Shown here: in pieces, positions 27,137-35,519 of the stretch
Position numbering within the stretch: position 1 is the stretch's first letter
Layout of the letters: each line of letters starts with the position of its first letter
Origin: an uncultured Lachnospiraceae bacterium
Lineage (GTDB): Bacteria; Bacillota; Clostridia; Lachnospirales; Lachnospiraceae
Assembly (NCBI GenBank): GCA_947382625.1
Contig: CANDAG010000014.1
Span: forward strand, 1-64,000
DNA: 64,000 bases
Direction: 5' to 3'
Program-made: the position numbers and the translations under genes
The notes under the pieces: generated by a model
The model's input: the letters and a program-made list of their open reading frames with translations, nothing else
Told to the model about the DNA's origin: nothing
The model's database searches: none

Positions 27137-28660
27137 AATGAGGGCGTTTTTGGCTTCTGCTACTTGCTGTCGGATCATAAATTTCATAAATGGGGATTGC
27201 CCTGTGTCCTCCATTTGCGGTACATCTCCGAAGTGCATACAATTTTCGGAATCTGCAGTATAAGGTTTCCACAGGGGAAGAGGATCTTTATTATTGTCCT
27301 CGCCGTTGGGATTTCCTGTCTTTGCAAAATTAGTCCAATAATTGCACATCTGTCGTGCCAGATCGTAATGTTTTCCCTGAAAAGGTCTCCAGCATTTAGC
27401 AAGTGTCTCGAAAATAAACCATAACTCTGATGAATGGAATGCTCCGGCGTTATCCCCGGGAAGATCGGCGTCAAAGCGATAAATGTAGAGAGGATGATTT
27501 TGCTCCGCTGCAAGTGTTGCCCAGGTCTTGGCACCAAGTTCGCTTAGATTGTAGGAGAAATGGAAGCCTTTTTCTCCTTGGCTCATCCTGGATTTCGCCA
27601 GGGAAAGGAAGGTATCGGCATTTTCTCCGAAGGATTCTTTTGCGTAAGCGTCAAGTTCGGTGCGGGAGTTGAAGTGGAGAAATCGGTTCATCTCTGCAGT
27701 AGTGCTTCCTGTCATGCACTGAAACGTGTTCAGACGGCCTGCGGCAATGGATAAAATGGGATCCTCCTTAAGATACCATCCGTCAATGACAGGACCCCAG
27801 CGGACATCGTGGAGAATAAATTCCATAGATTTATCCCGAAGGGTGCAGGCGTCAATCTGACGTGCCTGCGCTATACTGTCAACCTTAAGAAAAGAAAGAA
27901 AACGTTTCCCGGTCTCCTCGGCTTCTCTGAGAGAAGGATACAAGGGACGGCAGCACAGACCGGCACCTCCTGCGCTTTGTGATATCGCACGGACAAAGGT
28001 ATCCTTTGCAAGAGGAGAGGAGAGATGACACAAAACGCTGCGTCCTCCTGCGGATTGTCCGAAGACAGTCATATTTTTCGGGTCACCGCCAAATGCGGAG
28101 ATATTTTCTTTGACCCATTTGATTGCGGCAAGTTGATCGAGAAAGCCATAATTTCCACTGGAATGGAATTCACTCTCCTGTGTAAGCTCCGGATGGGCAA
28201 GGAAACCAAATCCATTGACTCTGTAATTGACACTTACAAGTATTACTCCTCTTCTTGCAATACGCTCTCCGTCGAATTCCATCTCGGAAGGATAACCGCA
28301 ACACATACCGCCTCCAAAGATCCAAATCATTACCGGAAGCTTTTCGGAAGTGTTCCTGGCCGGACTCCAGATGTTTAAATACAGGCAATCCTCGCTCATG
28401 GGAATATCGGGATCCACGTGCCATTCTTTCGTGTAAATATCATCCGGTGCATTTAGTCCGGGAATTTCCTGCATGGAAATGGGGGCAAACATCTCTGCTT
28501 CCAAAACACCTTTCCAGGGGGCGAGGGGCTGTGGGGCTCTCCAGCGGAGCGCGCCTACAGGCGGTGCAGCAAAGGGAATACCTTTAAAAGCAGTGATCCT
28601 GGGATCGGCGGCTGGAATTCCCCGGATGACTCCATAGTGTGTAGTGACCTGTCTTAGCAA
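27119..28660 (-). CDS. Type-B carboxylesterase (para-nitrobenzyl-esterase-like)
   Basis: Alpha/beta-hydrolase of 513 aa with normal family length. The oxyanion segment IWIFGGGMCCGYP (about 112-124), the EDCLYLNIWSP signature (90-100) and nucleophile Ser203 in FGQSAGG are all present, and FHSSELWFIF near residue 405 likely holds the catalytic His. These enzymes cleave many carboxylic esters. The start is TTG at 28660, nine bases after AAAGGAG. No signal peptide. The promoter on the minus strand (28742-28714) and a GCTAAAT sequence in the leader suggest joint control with the divergent esterase at 28856. Confidence 0.92.
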   Translation of the reverse strand: MLRQVTTHYGVIRGIPAADPRITAFKGIPFAAPPVGALRWRAPQPLAPWKGVLEAEMFAPISMQEIPGLNAPDDIYTKEWHVDPDIPMSEDCLYLNIWSPARNTSEKLPVMIWIFGGGMCCGYPSEMEFDGERIARRGVILVSVNYRVNGFGFLAHPELTQESEFHSSGNYGFLDQLAAIKWVKENISAFGGDPKNMTVFGQSAGGRSVLCHLSSPLAKDTFVRAISQSAGGAGLCCRPLYPSLREAEETGKRFLSFLKVDSIAQARQIDACTLRDKSMEFILHDVRWGPVIDGWYLKEDPILSIAAGRLNTFQCMTGSTTAEMNRFLHFNSRTELDAYAKESFGENADTFLSLAKSRMSQGEKGFHFSYNLSELGAKTWATLAAEQNHPLYIYRFDADLPGDNAGAFHSSELWFIFETLAKCWRPFQGKHYDLARQMCNYWTNFAKTGNPNGEDNNKDPLPLWKPYTADSENCMHFGDVPQMEDTGQSPFMKFMIRQQVAEAKNALIKKGSR

Positions 28661-28713
28661 ATGAATCTCTCCTTTCTACAATTAATTTAGCAAATAAATA
28701 CTACCATGGTTTA

Positions 28714-28742
28714 ATTATACACTAAAATATTGTGAAAGTAAA
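28714..28742 (-). promoter_or_regulatory. Promoter of the carboxylesterase gene
   Basis: On the minus strand TTTACT (28742-28737) and TATAAT (28719-28714) are 17 bases apart. A half-site GCTAAA follows at 28691-28686. The sequence ACTAAAATATTGT overlaps this promoter (28721-28733) and recurs in the divergent promoter (28772-28784). Confidence 0.65.
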
Positions 28743-28760
28743 CAAATATTAAAGTTAATG

Positions 28761-28789
28761 TTGACTGTATAACTAAAATATTGTATAAA
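28761..28789 (+). promoter_or_regulatory. Promoter of the PHB-depolymerase-like esterase operon
   Basis: TTGACT (28761-28766) and TATAAA (28784-28789) are 17 bases apart. The spacer carries ACTAAAATATTGT, also present in the divergent promoter 51 bases away, and operator O5 follows. Confidence 0.7.
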
Positions 28790-28806
28790 TAAAGAGAGAA
28801 ACATTA

Positions 28807-28820
28807 GCTAAATAATTAGC
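28807..28820. promoter_or_regulatory. LacI-type operator O5
   Basis: GCTAAATAATTAGC is a 14-bp dyad with five-base arms (GCTAA/TTAGC), 17 bases downstream of the -10 box. It is the best match to O4 at 20142 and suggests one regulator controls both transcripts. Confidence 0.65.
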
Positions 28821-28855
28821 AAAAACATCAGGGGTATATAGAAAGGAGAAGGAAG

Positions 28856-30253
28856 ATGAATACGGAAAGTCAGTTTACAGAAGTGTATCCGATTATGTAT
28901 CGGGATTTTGAACAATTTAACAGACTGCCAAAATGTGGTTGTGTTAAGGAACAAAGGGAAGAAATTGTACAAGGTTATCAGAATATCTGGTATGAATATA
29001 TTCCCTCCAATTATTCAGAAGAAAAGAAATATCCATTGATCGTCCAGCTGCACGGGGGAGGTAATGATGGAAGGAGATGGGTGGATTTTACAATCTGGAA
29101 TCAGATTGCAGAAAAAAACGGATGTATTGTGATATATCCAAATTCAATCAGTTTTGAAAGATGGGGATGTACGGATGAGGAAATACAGTATCTGTATGAT
29201 CTGATTATGCTGATGCAGAAAAGATATGCGATTGACAGTACAAGGATTTATATGCAGGGAATGTCGAATGGTGAAGTGATGACTCTTGCGTTTACAATGA
29301 AACATTCCGATCTGCTGGCAGCGGCAGGTAATATTACAGGTCCTTCCCCGGCGGAGATGATAGAAGAGGACGATATTGCGCCGGCGCCATTACCGGTTTT
29401 ACAGATGCGGGGGGAGAAAGATGTATTTTACTGGCTTCCGGATCCTCTTCCAAAGGATATTTCTGATATACGCTATGCTATGAATGATATAAACCGTGAG
29501 ATTTGGGAGCGTGTGAACGGCAAGGATAATACGCCATGGCTCATGATACGGGGAAAAGATAATTTCATGCAGTTTAATGGTACCAATGCACCTATTATTC
29601 ATTGGGAGATTAAAGATATGGGACACAGGGAGCCTCCGGAAGGAGCCCAGGTGCTCTGGGACATGCTCTACTCCGGGTGCAGAAGAGTGGATGGAAAATC
29701 TCTCTGGGAAAACCCCATAACCGCGATTAAGCCGGATAAGGATTTGTTTGTAATGGCTCTTGGAAGTAATAAAGTATATGTTGGGGGAGAGATTAAAAAA
29801 ATAGGATCTTCGGATTCACATCAGGTCAGACTTATCCGTACCCTGGCACAGCTGGATTCTTTTCATTCCGTGCATATAGGAGAAATGTTTGATACGGATA
29901 GCCTTTATGCGCCCATTGAATTTCTTGAAAGTGTCATGGGGGCAAAAGTAGATTATATAAATCCGGGGGATGAAATTGACATTACTATGAAGGATGGGCA
30001 AAAAATTCATATGTGGGCATCTTCTCTTCTGGTGGAGACAGCCGGGCAATATAAGGGATTGAAAAAACCCTGTATTTTGATCTGTGGACAGTTTTTTGTC
30101 CCATTGGTGTCTTTCTGTGAAGATGTTCTGAATCTCCATGTTTCTGAAAATGCAAATGTGGTGGCTGTGGCAAGACATTCCATACAGTTGGGCGCTTATA
30201 CAGCCCGTATTATGAGGACATTGCTGGATGGATATAAATATGACGGAGATTAA
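28856..30253 (+). CDS. PHB-depolymerase/LpqC-like esterase with C-terminal CuAO-N-like domain
   Basis: Protein of 465 aa in two parts. The first (about 40-285) is an alpha/beta-hydrolase with oxyanion motif QLHGGGNDGRRW, nucleophile Ser137 in GMSNGE and His257 in DMGHREP, as in PHB-depolymerase- and feruloyl-esterase-like CE1 enzymes. The second (about 296-460) includes APIEFLESVMGAKVDYINPG and resembles the stalk domain found at the N-terminus of copper amine oxidases and in many Clostridial surface proteins, here in an enzyme without a signal peptide. The ribosome site AAAGGAGAAGGA is strong. A serine hydrolase follows after 38 bases. Confidence 0.8.
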   Translation: MNTESQFTEVYPIMYRDFEQFNRLPKCGCVKEQREEIVQGYQNIWYEYIPSNYSEEKKYPLIVQLHGGGNDGRRWVDFTIWNQIAEKNGCIVIYPNSISFERWGCTDEEIQYLYDLIMLMQKRYAIDSTRIYMQGMSNGEVMTLAFTMKHSDLLAAAGNITGPSPAEMIEEDDIAPAPLPVLQMRGEKDVFYWLPDPLPKDISDIRYAMNDINREIWERVNGKDNTPWLMIRGKDNFMQFNGTNAPIIHWEIKDMGHREPPEGAQVLWDMLYSGCRRVDGKSLWENPITAIKPDKDLFVMALGSNKVYVGGEIKKIGSSDSHQVRLIRTLAQLDSFHSVHIGEMFDTDSLYAPIEFLESVMGAKVDYINPGDEIDITMKDGQKIHMWASSLLVETAGQYKGLKKPCILICGQFFVPLVSFCEDVLNLHVSENANVVAVARHSIQLGAYTARIMRTLLDGYKYDGD

Positions 30254-30291
30254 TATCTGTAATTGTACAATAGAAAAAGGAGTGATATGGC

Positions 30292-31467
30292 ATGGAAGAT
30301 TTTACTAAACTGGACAGGCTTCTTGAAAGATTCGCACAAGAGACAGTTCCCTGCTGTGGTTGCGCAATTATGCGTGGAAATGAGATCCTTTATGAAGGGT
30401 ATAAGGGATATGCAAACTTAGAACAAAAAATACCATTAAATAAAAATCATATGTTTAGGCAGGCATCTACGACTAAGCTTTTTACCTATACAATTATGGG
30501 AATGCTGTTTGAAGAGGGAAAATTACTGTTTTCAGATCCTATCGGGGAATATCTTCCGGAATGGAAAAATACGATGAAATATGTACGCAAAGCAAATGGA
30601 GATTTTGAAGTTGTTCCTGCGAAGAATCCGATTACAATCAAAGATGCAGCTTCAATGTCCTGTGGTCTGCCTTACTGTATGTTTCCGGATGAGAACGCAA
30701 AAATTCCGACTTTGGCAGACATGAGCAGGAGAATCAAAAAGCTTTTAGAGGAAAAGGGAACCCCTGCGCTTCGCGATGAAGTGAGGGTGATGGCAGATGT
30801 GCCTGTTATGTTTGAGCCGGGTACACATTGGCTGTATGGTTTCGGAAGTGAGATAATCGGAGCGTTGGTAGAAGTGATTGAAGGTAAACCTCTGCGCAGG
30901 GTATTCGAGGATAGGTTGATAGTCCCATTGGGACTGAAAAATACGGCTACCTATTGTACAGATGAAAATCGGGACAGGGTTTTGGGAAATTACCAAAAGC
31001 TGCCAGATGGTACGTTGCGTCCTTTTCCGGCAGGGAATAACAGTGATGTGAATCCGGAGATCAGTCCGGAGGGGGCAAGACCCAATCTGTTGAGTTCTCC
31101 TGCGGACTTTGCCGTTTTTATGCAAATGTTGGCAAATGGCGGAACCTGGAAAGGAGAGAGATTTTTGGGGAAAGGGACAGTGGAGATGATGACAGCAAAC
31201 TGTCTGAATGTGGAACAACTCAGGGATTTTTCAGATACGTATTTAAATGGTTATGGCTATGGATTGGGTTTTCGTACATTGATCGATAAGGCAAAAGGCA
31301 GCCATAATGGAAATCTGGGAGCCTTTGGATGGACGGGAGGAGGAGGAACATGGGCTGAAGCCGATCCGATAAGAAAAGTTTCTCTTGTATATATGCATAA
31401 TATGTTTCCGAATGAAGAGCTTTATCATCACCATAGATTCAGGAATGTGGCATACGGATGCTTATAA
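30292..31467 (+). CDS. Beta-lactamase-fold serine hydrolase (EstB-like, cytoplasmic)
   Basis: Class C-like hydrolase of 391 aa, shorter than the two at 13289 and 14836 because it lacks their C-terminal extension. The catalytic motif is S59-T-T-K62; the second motif reads Y182-G-F, as in EstB-type esterases rather than true beta-lactamases; a GWTGGGGTW stretch supplies the third. No signal peptide. It shares a transcript with the esterase at 28856 and is the seventh ester- or amide-cleaving fold in 18 kb. Confidence 0.88.
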   Translation: MEDFTKLDRLLERFAQETVPCCGCAIMRGNEILYEGYKGYANLEQKIPLNKNHMFRQASTTKLFTYTIMGMLFEEGKLLFSDPIGEYLPEWKNTMKYVRKANGDFEVVPAKNPITIKDAASMSCGLPYCMFPDENAKIPTLADMSRRIKKLLEEKGTPALRDEVRVMADVPVMFEPGTHWLYGFGSEIIGALVEVIEGKPLRRVFEDRLIVPLGLKNTATYCTDENRDRVLGNYQKLPDGTLRPFPAGNNSDVNPEISPEGARPNLLSSPADFAVFMQMLANGGTWKGERFLGKGTVEMMTANCLNVEQLRDFSDTYLNGYGYGLGFRTLIDKAKGSHNGNLGAFGWTGGGGTWAEADPIRKVSLVYMHNMFPNEELYHHHRFRNVAYGCL

Positions 31468-31481
31468 AAATTTCATAATAG

Positions 31482-31511
31482 TTGTCAGCCAATAGAAATC
31501 CGTGATAAAAT
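31482..31511 (+). promoter_or_regulatory. Promoter before the GRAM-like gene
   Basis: TTGTCA (31482-31487) and TAAAAT (31506-31511) are 18 bases apart, 48 bases before the start. No GCTAAA dyad is present, so the esterase regulon probably ends at 31467. Confidence 0.5.
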
Positions 31512-31559
31512 AATATGGCTTCATAAGTTATTTGATCAAAAAATGTGGAGGAAATATTC

Positions 31560-31901
31560 ATGGCAAAGCAAGTATTTGAGGCACGTGCAAATGAGACTGT
31601 GTTTGCGGAAAAGGTATCGGCAGATACATGGAAGTGGCCAGGGCAGACAATAAGTAGTCAGATATCCGGTAAAATATACTTTACGGATCAAAGAATCGTA
31701 TTTCTGGCCTCCGGACTGATCGGAACGGCAAGTGCGAGCTGGGAAATTGAGATGAAGGATATTCAATCGGTTAAGAGCTGCCTGACGCCCCCTTTCTTTC
31801 CTTTTGGTATCTTTATTACGATGAAAGATGGAGGTAAGTACAAAATTGCAATGATAAAGCGCGGCAAATATCTTGATTGGATTTCGCAGCATATTTCCTG
31901 A
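31560..31901 (+). CDS. GRAM/PH-like domain protein
   Basis: Small soluble protein of 113 aa. The pattern GKIYFTDQRIVFLASG followed by an amphipathic strand run (WEIEMKDIQSVK, GIFITMKDGGKYKIAM) and a last helix is that of a bacterial GRAM/PH-like domain, a fold that can bind lipids or peptides. Function is unknown. The ATG at 31560 follows GGAGG; GTG 31545 would put that site inside the gene. It has its own promoter and is followed after 41 bases by egsA, possibly by read-through. Confidence 0.7.
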   Translation: MAKQVFEARANETVFAEKVSADTWKWPGQTISSQISGKIYFTDQRIVFLASGLIGTASASWEIEMKDIQSVKSCLTPPFFPFGIFITMKDGGKYKIAMIKRGKYLDWISQHIS

Positions 31902-31942
31902 AATCATGGAACCATAAATCATACATTTTGGCTGACAAAACA

Positions 31943-33349
31943 ATGGTGGCAAAAAAGAAAGAAATTGAGGAAATCCTTATGCAAAGCCGATCGATCGATC
32001 CCTATTTAAACAGCAGCTTTGAATGCAGCTGCGGGCGGACACATAAATCCCTGTTCGCACATTATATTTTTGAACCGGAGGCTATCAGGAAGCTGCCGGA
32101 TCTTCTGAAAAGGTTAGGGTATACAAGACCCTATCTGATCTCGGACACCCATACTCATGAGATTGCAGGAATCAAAGCGGAGGAGGTACTGCAAAGGGCA
32201 GAGATCCGCTTCACCTCCCATGTGCTGCAAAGTCCGGAAAACGGAGATATAGCGGCAGATGAGTACGCACTTGGCAGCATTGCCATGGCAAATGATAAAG
32301 AAGCGGATATTATCATCTCTATAGGTACCGGTACGATCAATGACCTTGGCCGTTATTTCAGTTATATTACAGGCAGGCCTTTTTTGCTGATCGCCACGGC
32401 GCCTTCTATGGACGGGCTTGTAAGCGGCGTAGCGCCGCTGATCTTTCATAATATGAAGATCACCTTCCCTGCACAGGAGCCTTTGGCTCTTATCTGTGAT
32501 CCGGAGATCATGGCGGCGGCTCCTCTTAAAATGCTGGCGGCAGGGGCAGCGGATATCCTTGGAAAATATAACTGCCTTCTTGACTGGAAGCTTTCCCATA
32601 TCGTGAACAACGAGTACTACTGTGATACCATTGCCGGTATTATGCGCAGGGCGGTAGACCAGACAATGGAAAGTACAAAGGGACTTGCATCCCATGACAA
32701 AGAAGCTGTTTCCGTGCTTACGGAGGCGCTGGTGCTTTCCGGTATTGCCATGGATTTTTCCGAAAATTCACGTCCGGCCTCCGGAGCGGAGCACCATCAG
32801 TCCCATTACTGGGAAATGCAGTTTCTATTTGACGGTATCCCGGCGGTACTCCACGGGACTAAGGTTGGTATCGGCACAGTGCTGATGTTAGAACTCTATA
32901 ACGCATTAGCAGAGATGGAAAAGCCGGACTTTGACAGGATACGCGGGGAAATTTCGTGTCGTCCTTCTTTGGAAGAATGGGAAAAAGAAATGCGCCGTTG
33001 TTATCGGGATGGCGCGGAAGGGATTATTGAGCTGGAGAAAAAATCCGGAAAGAATGAACCGGAGGGGCTGTTAAAACGGCTCTCTGTCATCGAAGAAAAG
33101 TGGGATGAAATTCGTTCTCTGGCCCAAACGGCTCCGAAAGCGTCCGAAATTTATCAAGTACTGGAGAAAATGGGCGCGGCAAAAATTCCTGCAGATGTCG
33201 GCATTCCGAGACAATATGTTTATGACAGTATCCGTTACGGAAAAGAGCTACGCGACCGCTATACCATTCTGCAGCTTATGTGGGATATCGGAGAACTGGA
33301 CAAAGCCGCAGAAAAGCTTGTAGAAAAGTATTGTGATGAAAATGAATGA
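31943..33349 (+). CDS. egsA: sn-glycerol-1-phosphate dehydrogenase (AraM/EgsA)
   Basis: NAD(P)H-dependent enzyme of about 468 aa that reduces dihydroxyacetone phosphate to sn-glycerol-1-phosphate. The N-terminal ECSCGRTHKS, the cofactor loop IGTGTINDLGRY, the stretch TAPSMDGLVSGVAPLI, and metal ligands in AGAADILGKY, AEHHQSHYW and LHGTKVGIG are all present. The start is uncertain: ATG 31943 keeps a conserved leading helix but has no clear ribosome site; ATG 31979 has GAGG eight bases before it. It overlaps araB by 8 bases. In Bacillus the same gene sits in the arabinose operon, which fits its partner here. The product can enter archaeal-type ether-like or heptaprenylglyceryl lipids. Confidence 0.88.
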   Translation: MVAKKKEIEEILMQSRSIDPYLNSSFECSCGRTHKSLFAHYIFEPEAIRKLPDLLKRLGYTRPYLISDTHTHEIAGIKAEEVLQRAEIRFTSHVLQSPENGDIAADEYALGSIAMANDKEADIIISIGTGTINDLGRYFSYITGRPFLLIATAPSMDGLVSGVAPLIFHNMKITFPAQEPLALICDPEIMAAAPLKMLAAGAADILGKYNCLLDWKLSHIVNNEYYCDTIAGIMRRAVDQTMESTKGLASHDKEAVSVLTEALVLSGIAMDFSENSRPASGAEHHQSHYWEMQFLFDGIPAVLHGTKVGIGTVLMLELYNALAEMEKPDFDRIRGEISCRPSLEEWEKEMRRCYRDGAEGIIELEKKSGKNEPEGLLKRLSVIEEKWDEIRSLAQTAPKASEIYQVLEKMGAAKIPADVGIPRQYVYDSIRYGKELRDRYTILQLMWDIGELDKAAEKLVEKYCDENE

Positions 33350-34991
33350 TAAATATGTAATCGGGCTGGATTACGGCACTCTCTCGGCAAGAGCGGTTTT
33401 GGTTTCTGTATGCGGCGAAGTGATTGCGGAAAGTGTCTATCCATATCCTCATGAAATACGCAGAGTGATGCCGGGGACAGAAAAGAAGCTCCCTACAGAT
33501 TTTGCACTTCAGGAAATAGATGATTATGTGGAGGCGATGTTTTTTACGATCCGTGAAGCGGTAGAAAGATCCGGGTGCCGGGCGGAGGATATCATTGGCA
33601 TCGGGATCGACGCCACATCCTCCACCTTTTTGCCCCTTTTGGATCAGGGCAGGCCGCTTTGCAAGACAGAGCAGTTCCAGGCAGAGCCCCATGCACAGCT
33701 AAAGCTCTGGAAGCATCATGGCGCCCAGGAGGAGGCAGACTGTATCACAGAGCTTGCCGCCATGCGGAACGAAAAATTTCTTACGCGCTGCGGCGGAAGG
33801 GTAAATGCAGAGTGGATGCTGCCGAAGCTTTTGGAGATCATCCGAAAAGCGCCGGATGTATATGAAGCAACAGACAATTTCATGGAGGTAAGCGATTATC
33901 TGGTCTATCTGCTGACAGGAGAGACCACGCGTTGTATGTGTCACGCAGGCTACAAGCTTCTGTGGAATGAGGAGGATGGTTATCCTTCAGAGGAGTTCTT
34001 AAAGGAGCTTCATCCCGGTCTTTCTTCCCTGAAAACGAAGCTGAAGGGAAGAGAAGTACAGGTTGGGGAATGCGCCGGAGGACTGACGGAGGATGCGGCT
34101 GCAAGATTGGGGCTGAAAGCGGGAACAGCAGTGGCGGCGTCCATGATCGACGCCCATGTGGCGGTGCCCTCGGCAGGGATCGACGGCCCAGACAAAGCGT
34201 TGATGATCCTCGGAACCTCCTGCTGCATGCTGCTCTGCTCTGAAAAGCTTTCCTATATAAAAGGGATTTCCGGCTGCGTCAAAAATGCGGTGCTTCCGGG
34301 GCTCTATGCCTATGAGGCAGGACAAAGCGCTGTGGGCGATATGTTTGACTGGTTTGTAAAAAATTGTGTGCCGGGCAGCTATGAAAGAGAGGCTTCAGAA
34401 AAGGGCATCTCAGTCCATACTCTGCTCAGTGAAAAGGCGGCAGAGCTCGCTCCCGGAGAGAGCGGTCTGATCGCGCTGGACTGGTGGAATGGTAACCGTT
34501 CCTGCCTTGCAGACGCCAATCTTTCGGGAATGATATTGGGACTGTCGCTTCGGACGAAACCGGAGGAAATTTACCGGACGCTTCTGGAGGCAGCAGCCTT
34601 TGGGATGCGTGCCATTTTTGAGGAATTTGAAAAGGGTGGTATCACAGCAAAGGAGCTGTATGCCTGCGGAGGCATTGTGTCTAAGAATCCATTTATGATG
34701 CAGATTTATGCGGATGTGCTGGGAAAGACAATTTACACCTCTTCCACGCAGCAGGGCTCGGCGTTTGGCGCTTCTGTCTATGCAGCGGTGGCAGCAGGTA
34801 CGGCCGCAGGCGGATATGGGTCTGTAAACGAGGCGGCAAGAGCAATGGGAAAGGTGGGAGATCAGAGATATGAGCCGATTTCCCGGAATGTGGAAGCTTA
34901 CCGTAGGCTTTATGGGGAATATAAAAGGCTTCATGACTATTTCGGTGCGGGAGGTAATGAAGTGATGCATCGGATGAAAGAAAAATGCTGA
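33342..34991 (+). CDS. araB: Ribulokinase (FGGY family)
   Basis: Kinase of about 549 aa that phosphorylates L-ribulose in L-arabinose breakdown. The N-terminal ATPase motif YVIGLDYGTLSARAVLV, the substrate-side SMIDAHVAVPSAG, and the AraB-specific ALDWWNGNRSCLADANLSG support ribulokinase over xylulo- or glycerol kinase; the ACGGIVSKNPFMMQIYADVL stretch is the second FGGY signature. The start may be 33336 or 33342, both inside the end of egsA. No araA or araD is in the window, so the pathway must be completed elsewhere. GC is clearly higher than in the esterase block upstream. Confidence 0.9.
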   Translation: MNDKYVIGLDYGTLSARAVLVSVCGEVIAESVYPYPHEIRRVMPGTEKKLPTDFALQEIDDYVEAMFFTIREAVERSGCRAEDIIGIGIDATSSTFLPLLDQGRPLCKTEQFQAEPHAQLKLWKHHGAQEEADCITELAAMRNEKFLTRCGGRVNAEWMLPKLLEIIRKAPDVYEATDNFMEVSDYLVYLLTGETTRCMCHAGYKLLWNEEDGYPSEEFLKELHPGLSSLKTKLKGREVQVGECAGGLTEDAAARLGLKAGTAVAASMIDAHVAVPSAGIDGPDKALMILGTSCCMLLCSEKLSYIKGISGCVKNAVLPGLYAYEAGQSAVGDMFDWFVKNCVPGSYEREASEKGISVHTLLSEKAAELAPGESGLIALDWWNGNRSCLADANLSGMILGLSLRTKPEEIYRTLLEAAAFGMRAIFEEFEKGGITAKELYACGGIVSKNPFMMQIYADVLGKTIYTSSTQQGSAFGASVYAAVAAGTAAGGYGSVNEAARAMGKVGDQRYEPISRNVEAYRRLYGEYKRLHDYFGAGGNEVMHRMKEKC

Positions 34992-34996
34992 TTTCC

Positions 34997-35396
34997 TTAA
35001 TAACAGAATAAAGTAAATGTGAAAGACAGATACAAGTTTGATAACAGCGGTTTTGAGGTAATGATCAAAGCCGCTGTTATCAAACAGTTCCTGTCAGGCA
35101 AATTTTTTAGTCTGTATTCTGGCTTTCTGCCATAGACAGATATCCAGACGGTTTTATTCTCATTGGTGCGTTCTTCTTTCGCCTCGTACCATATAGGGTG
35201 AAATGTTTTTATAATGTAATCAGATAAGATATATAATTTGTCCAATGACATTTTATCGTTCTCAACATTAATATCAAGATCGTTCCACGCCATCATATCC
35301 ATGCGATAACTTCCGATGATGTGTGGACGGCCGTATTCCTTCAGTTTTTCCAATAAGCCACATTGATGCAAAGTCAGCCTGCTCTTTTCGCGTCAT
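34997..35396 (-). pseudogene. Broken nucleotidyltransferase-like gene
   Basis: A good ribosome site (GGAGGAG) and ATG at 35396 give MTRKEQADFASMW, but the homologous body LLEKLKEYGRPHIIGSYRMD lies one frame over, from about 35360 on. Removing one base in TGGC near 35356 joins them. The HIIGSYRMDMMAWNDLDINV segment resembles the Gly-Ser and Asp-x-Asp core of minimal nucleotidyltransferases. The C-terminal part after KTVW looks unrelated and runs into a large stem-loop at 35036-35085, so the gene is also truncated. A dead gene in all likelihood; the exact family is a guess. Confidence 0.65.
35036..35085. repeat. Long inverted repeat (21-bp arms)
   Basis: Arms 35036-35056 and 35065-35085 pair along 21 bases with a single G-T wobble; the core is TTTGATAACAGCGG with CCGCTGTTATCAAA, loop GGTAATGA. 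No T-run follows on either strand, so a terminator is unlikely. It lies exactly where the nucleotidyltransferase gene loses homology, which suggests a small palindromic insertion or a deletion scar. Confidence 0.75.
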
Positions 35397-35519
35397 ACCA
35401 TTACTCCTCCACAAAATTTCAATTTGTTAGTACAATTATAACCTGTCTTTCACGAACACACAATTTCGAAAAGGAAGAAAAACTATTATTAAGATGGATA
35501 GAATCCCATGAGAAGTTAC

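Noticed and set aside
32114-32695. A 193-codon minus-strand frame inside egsA
   Set aside because: It lies across the cofactor- and metal-binding motifs of egsA and has no family resemblance or start signal of its own.
35036-35085. The 21-bp inverted repeat as an intrinsic terminator for araB
   Set aside because: No T-run follows on the plus strand and the loop and flanks do not fit; an inserted palindrome or scar is more likely.
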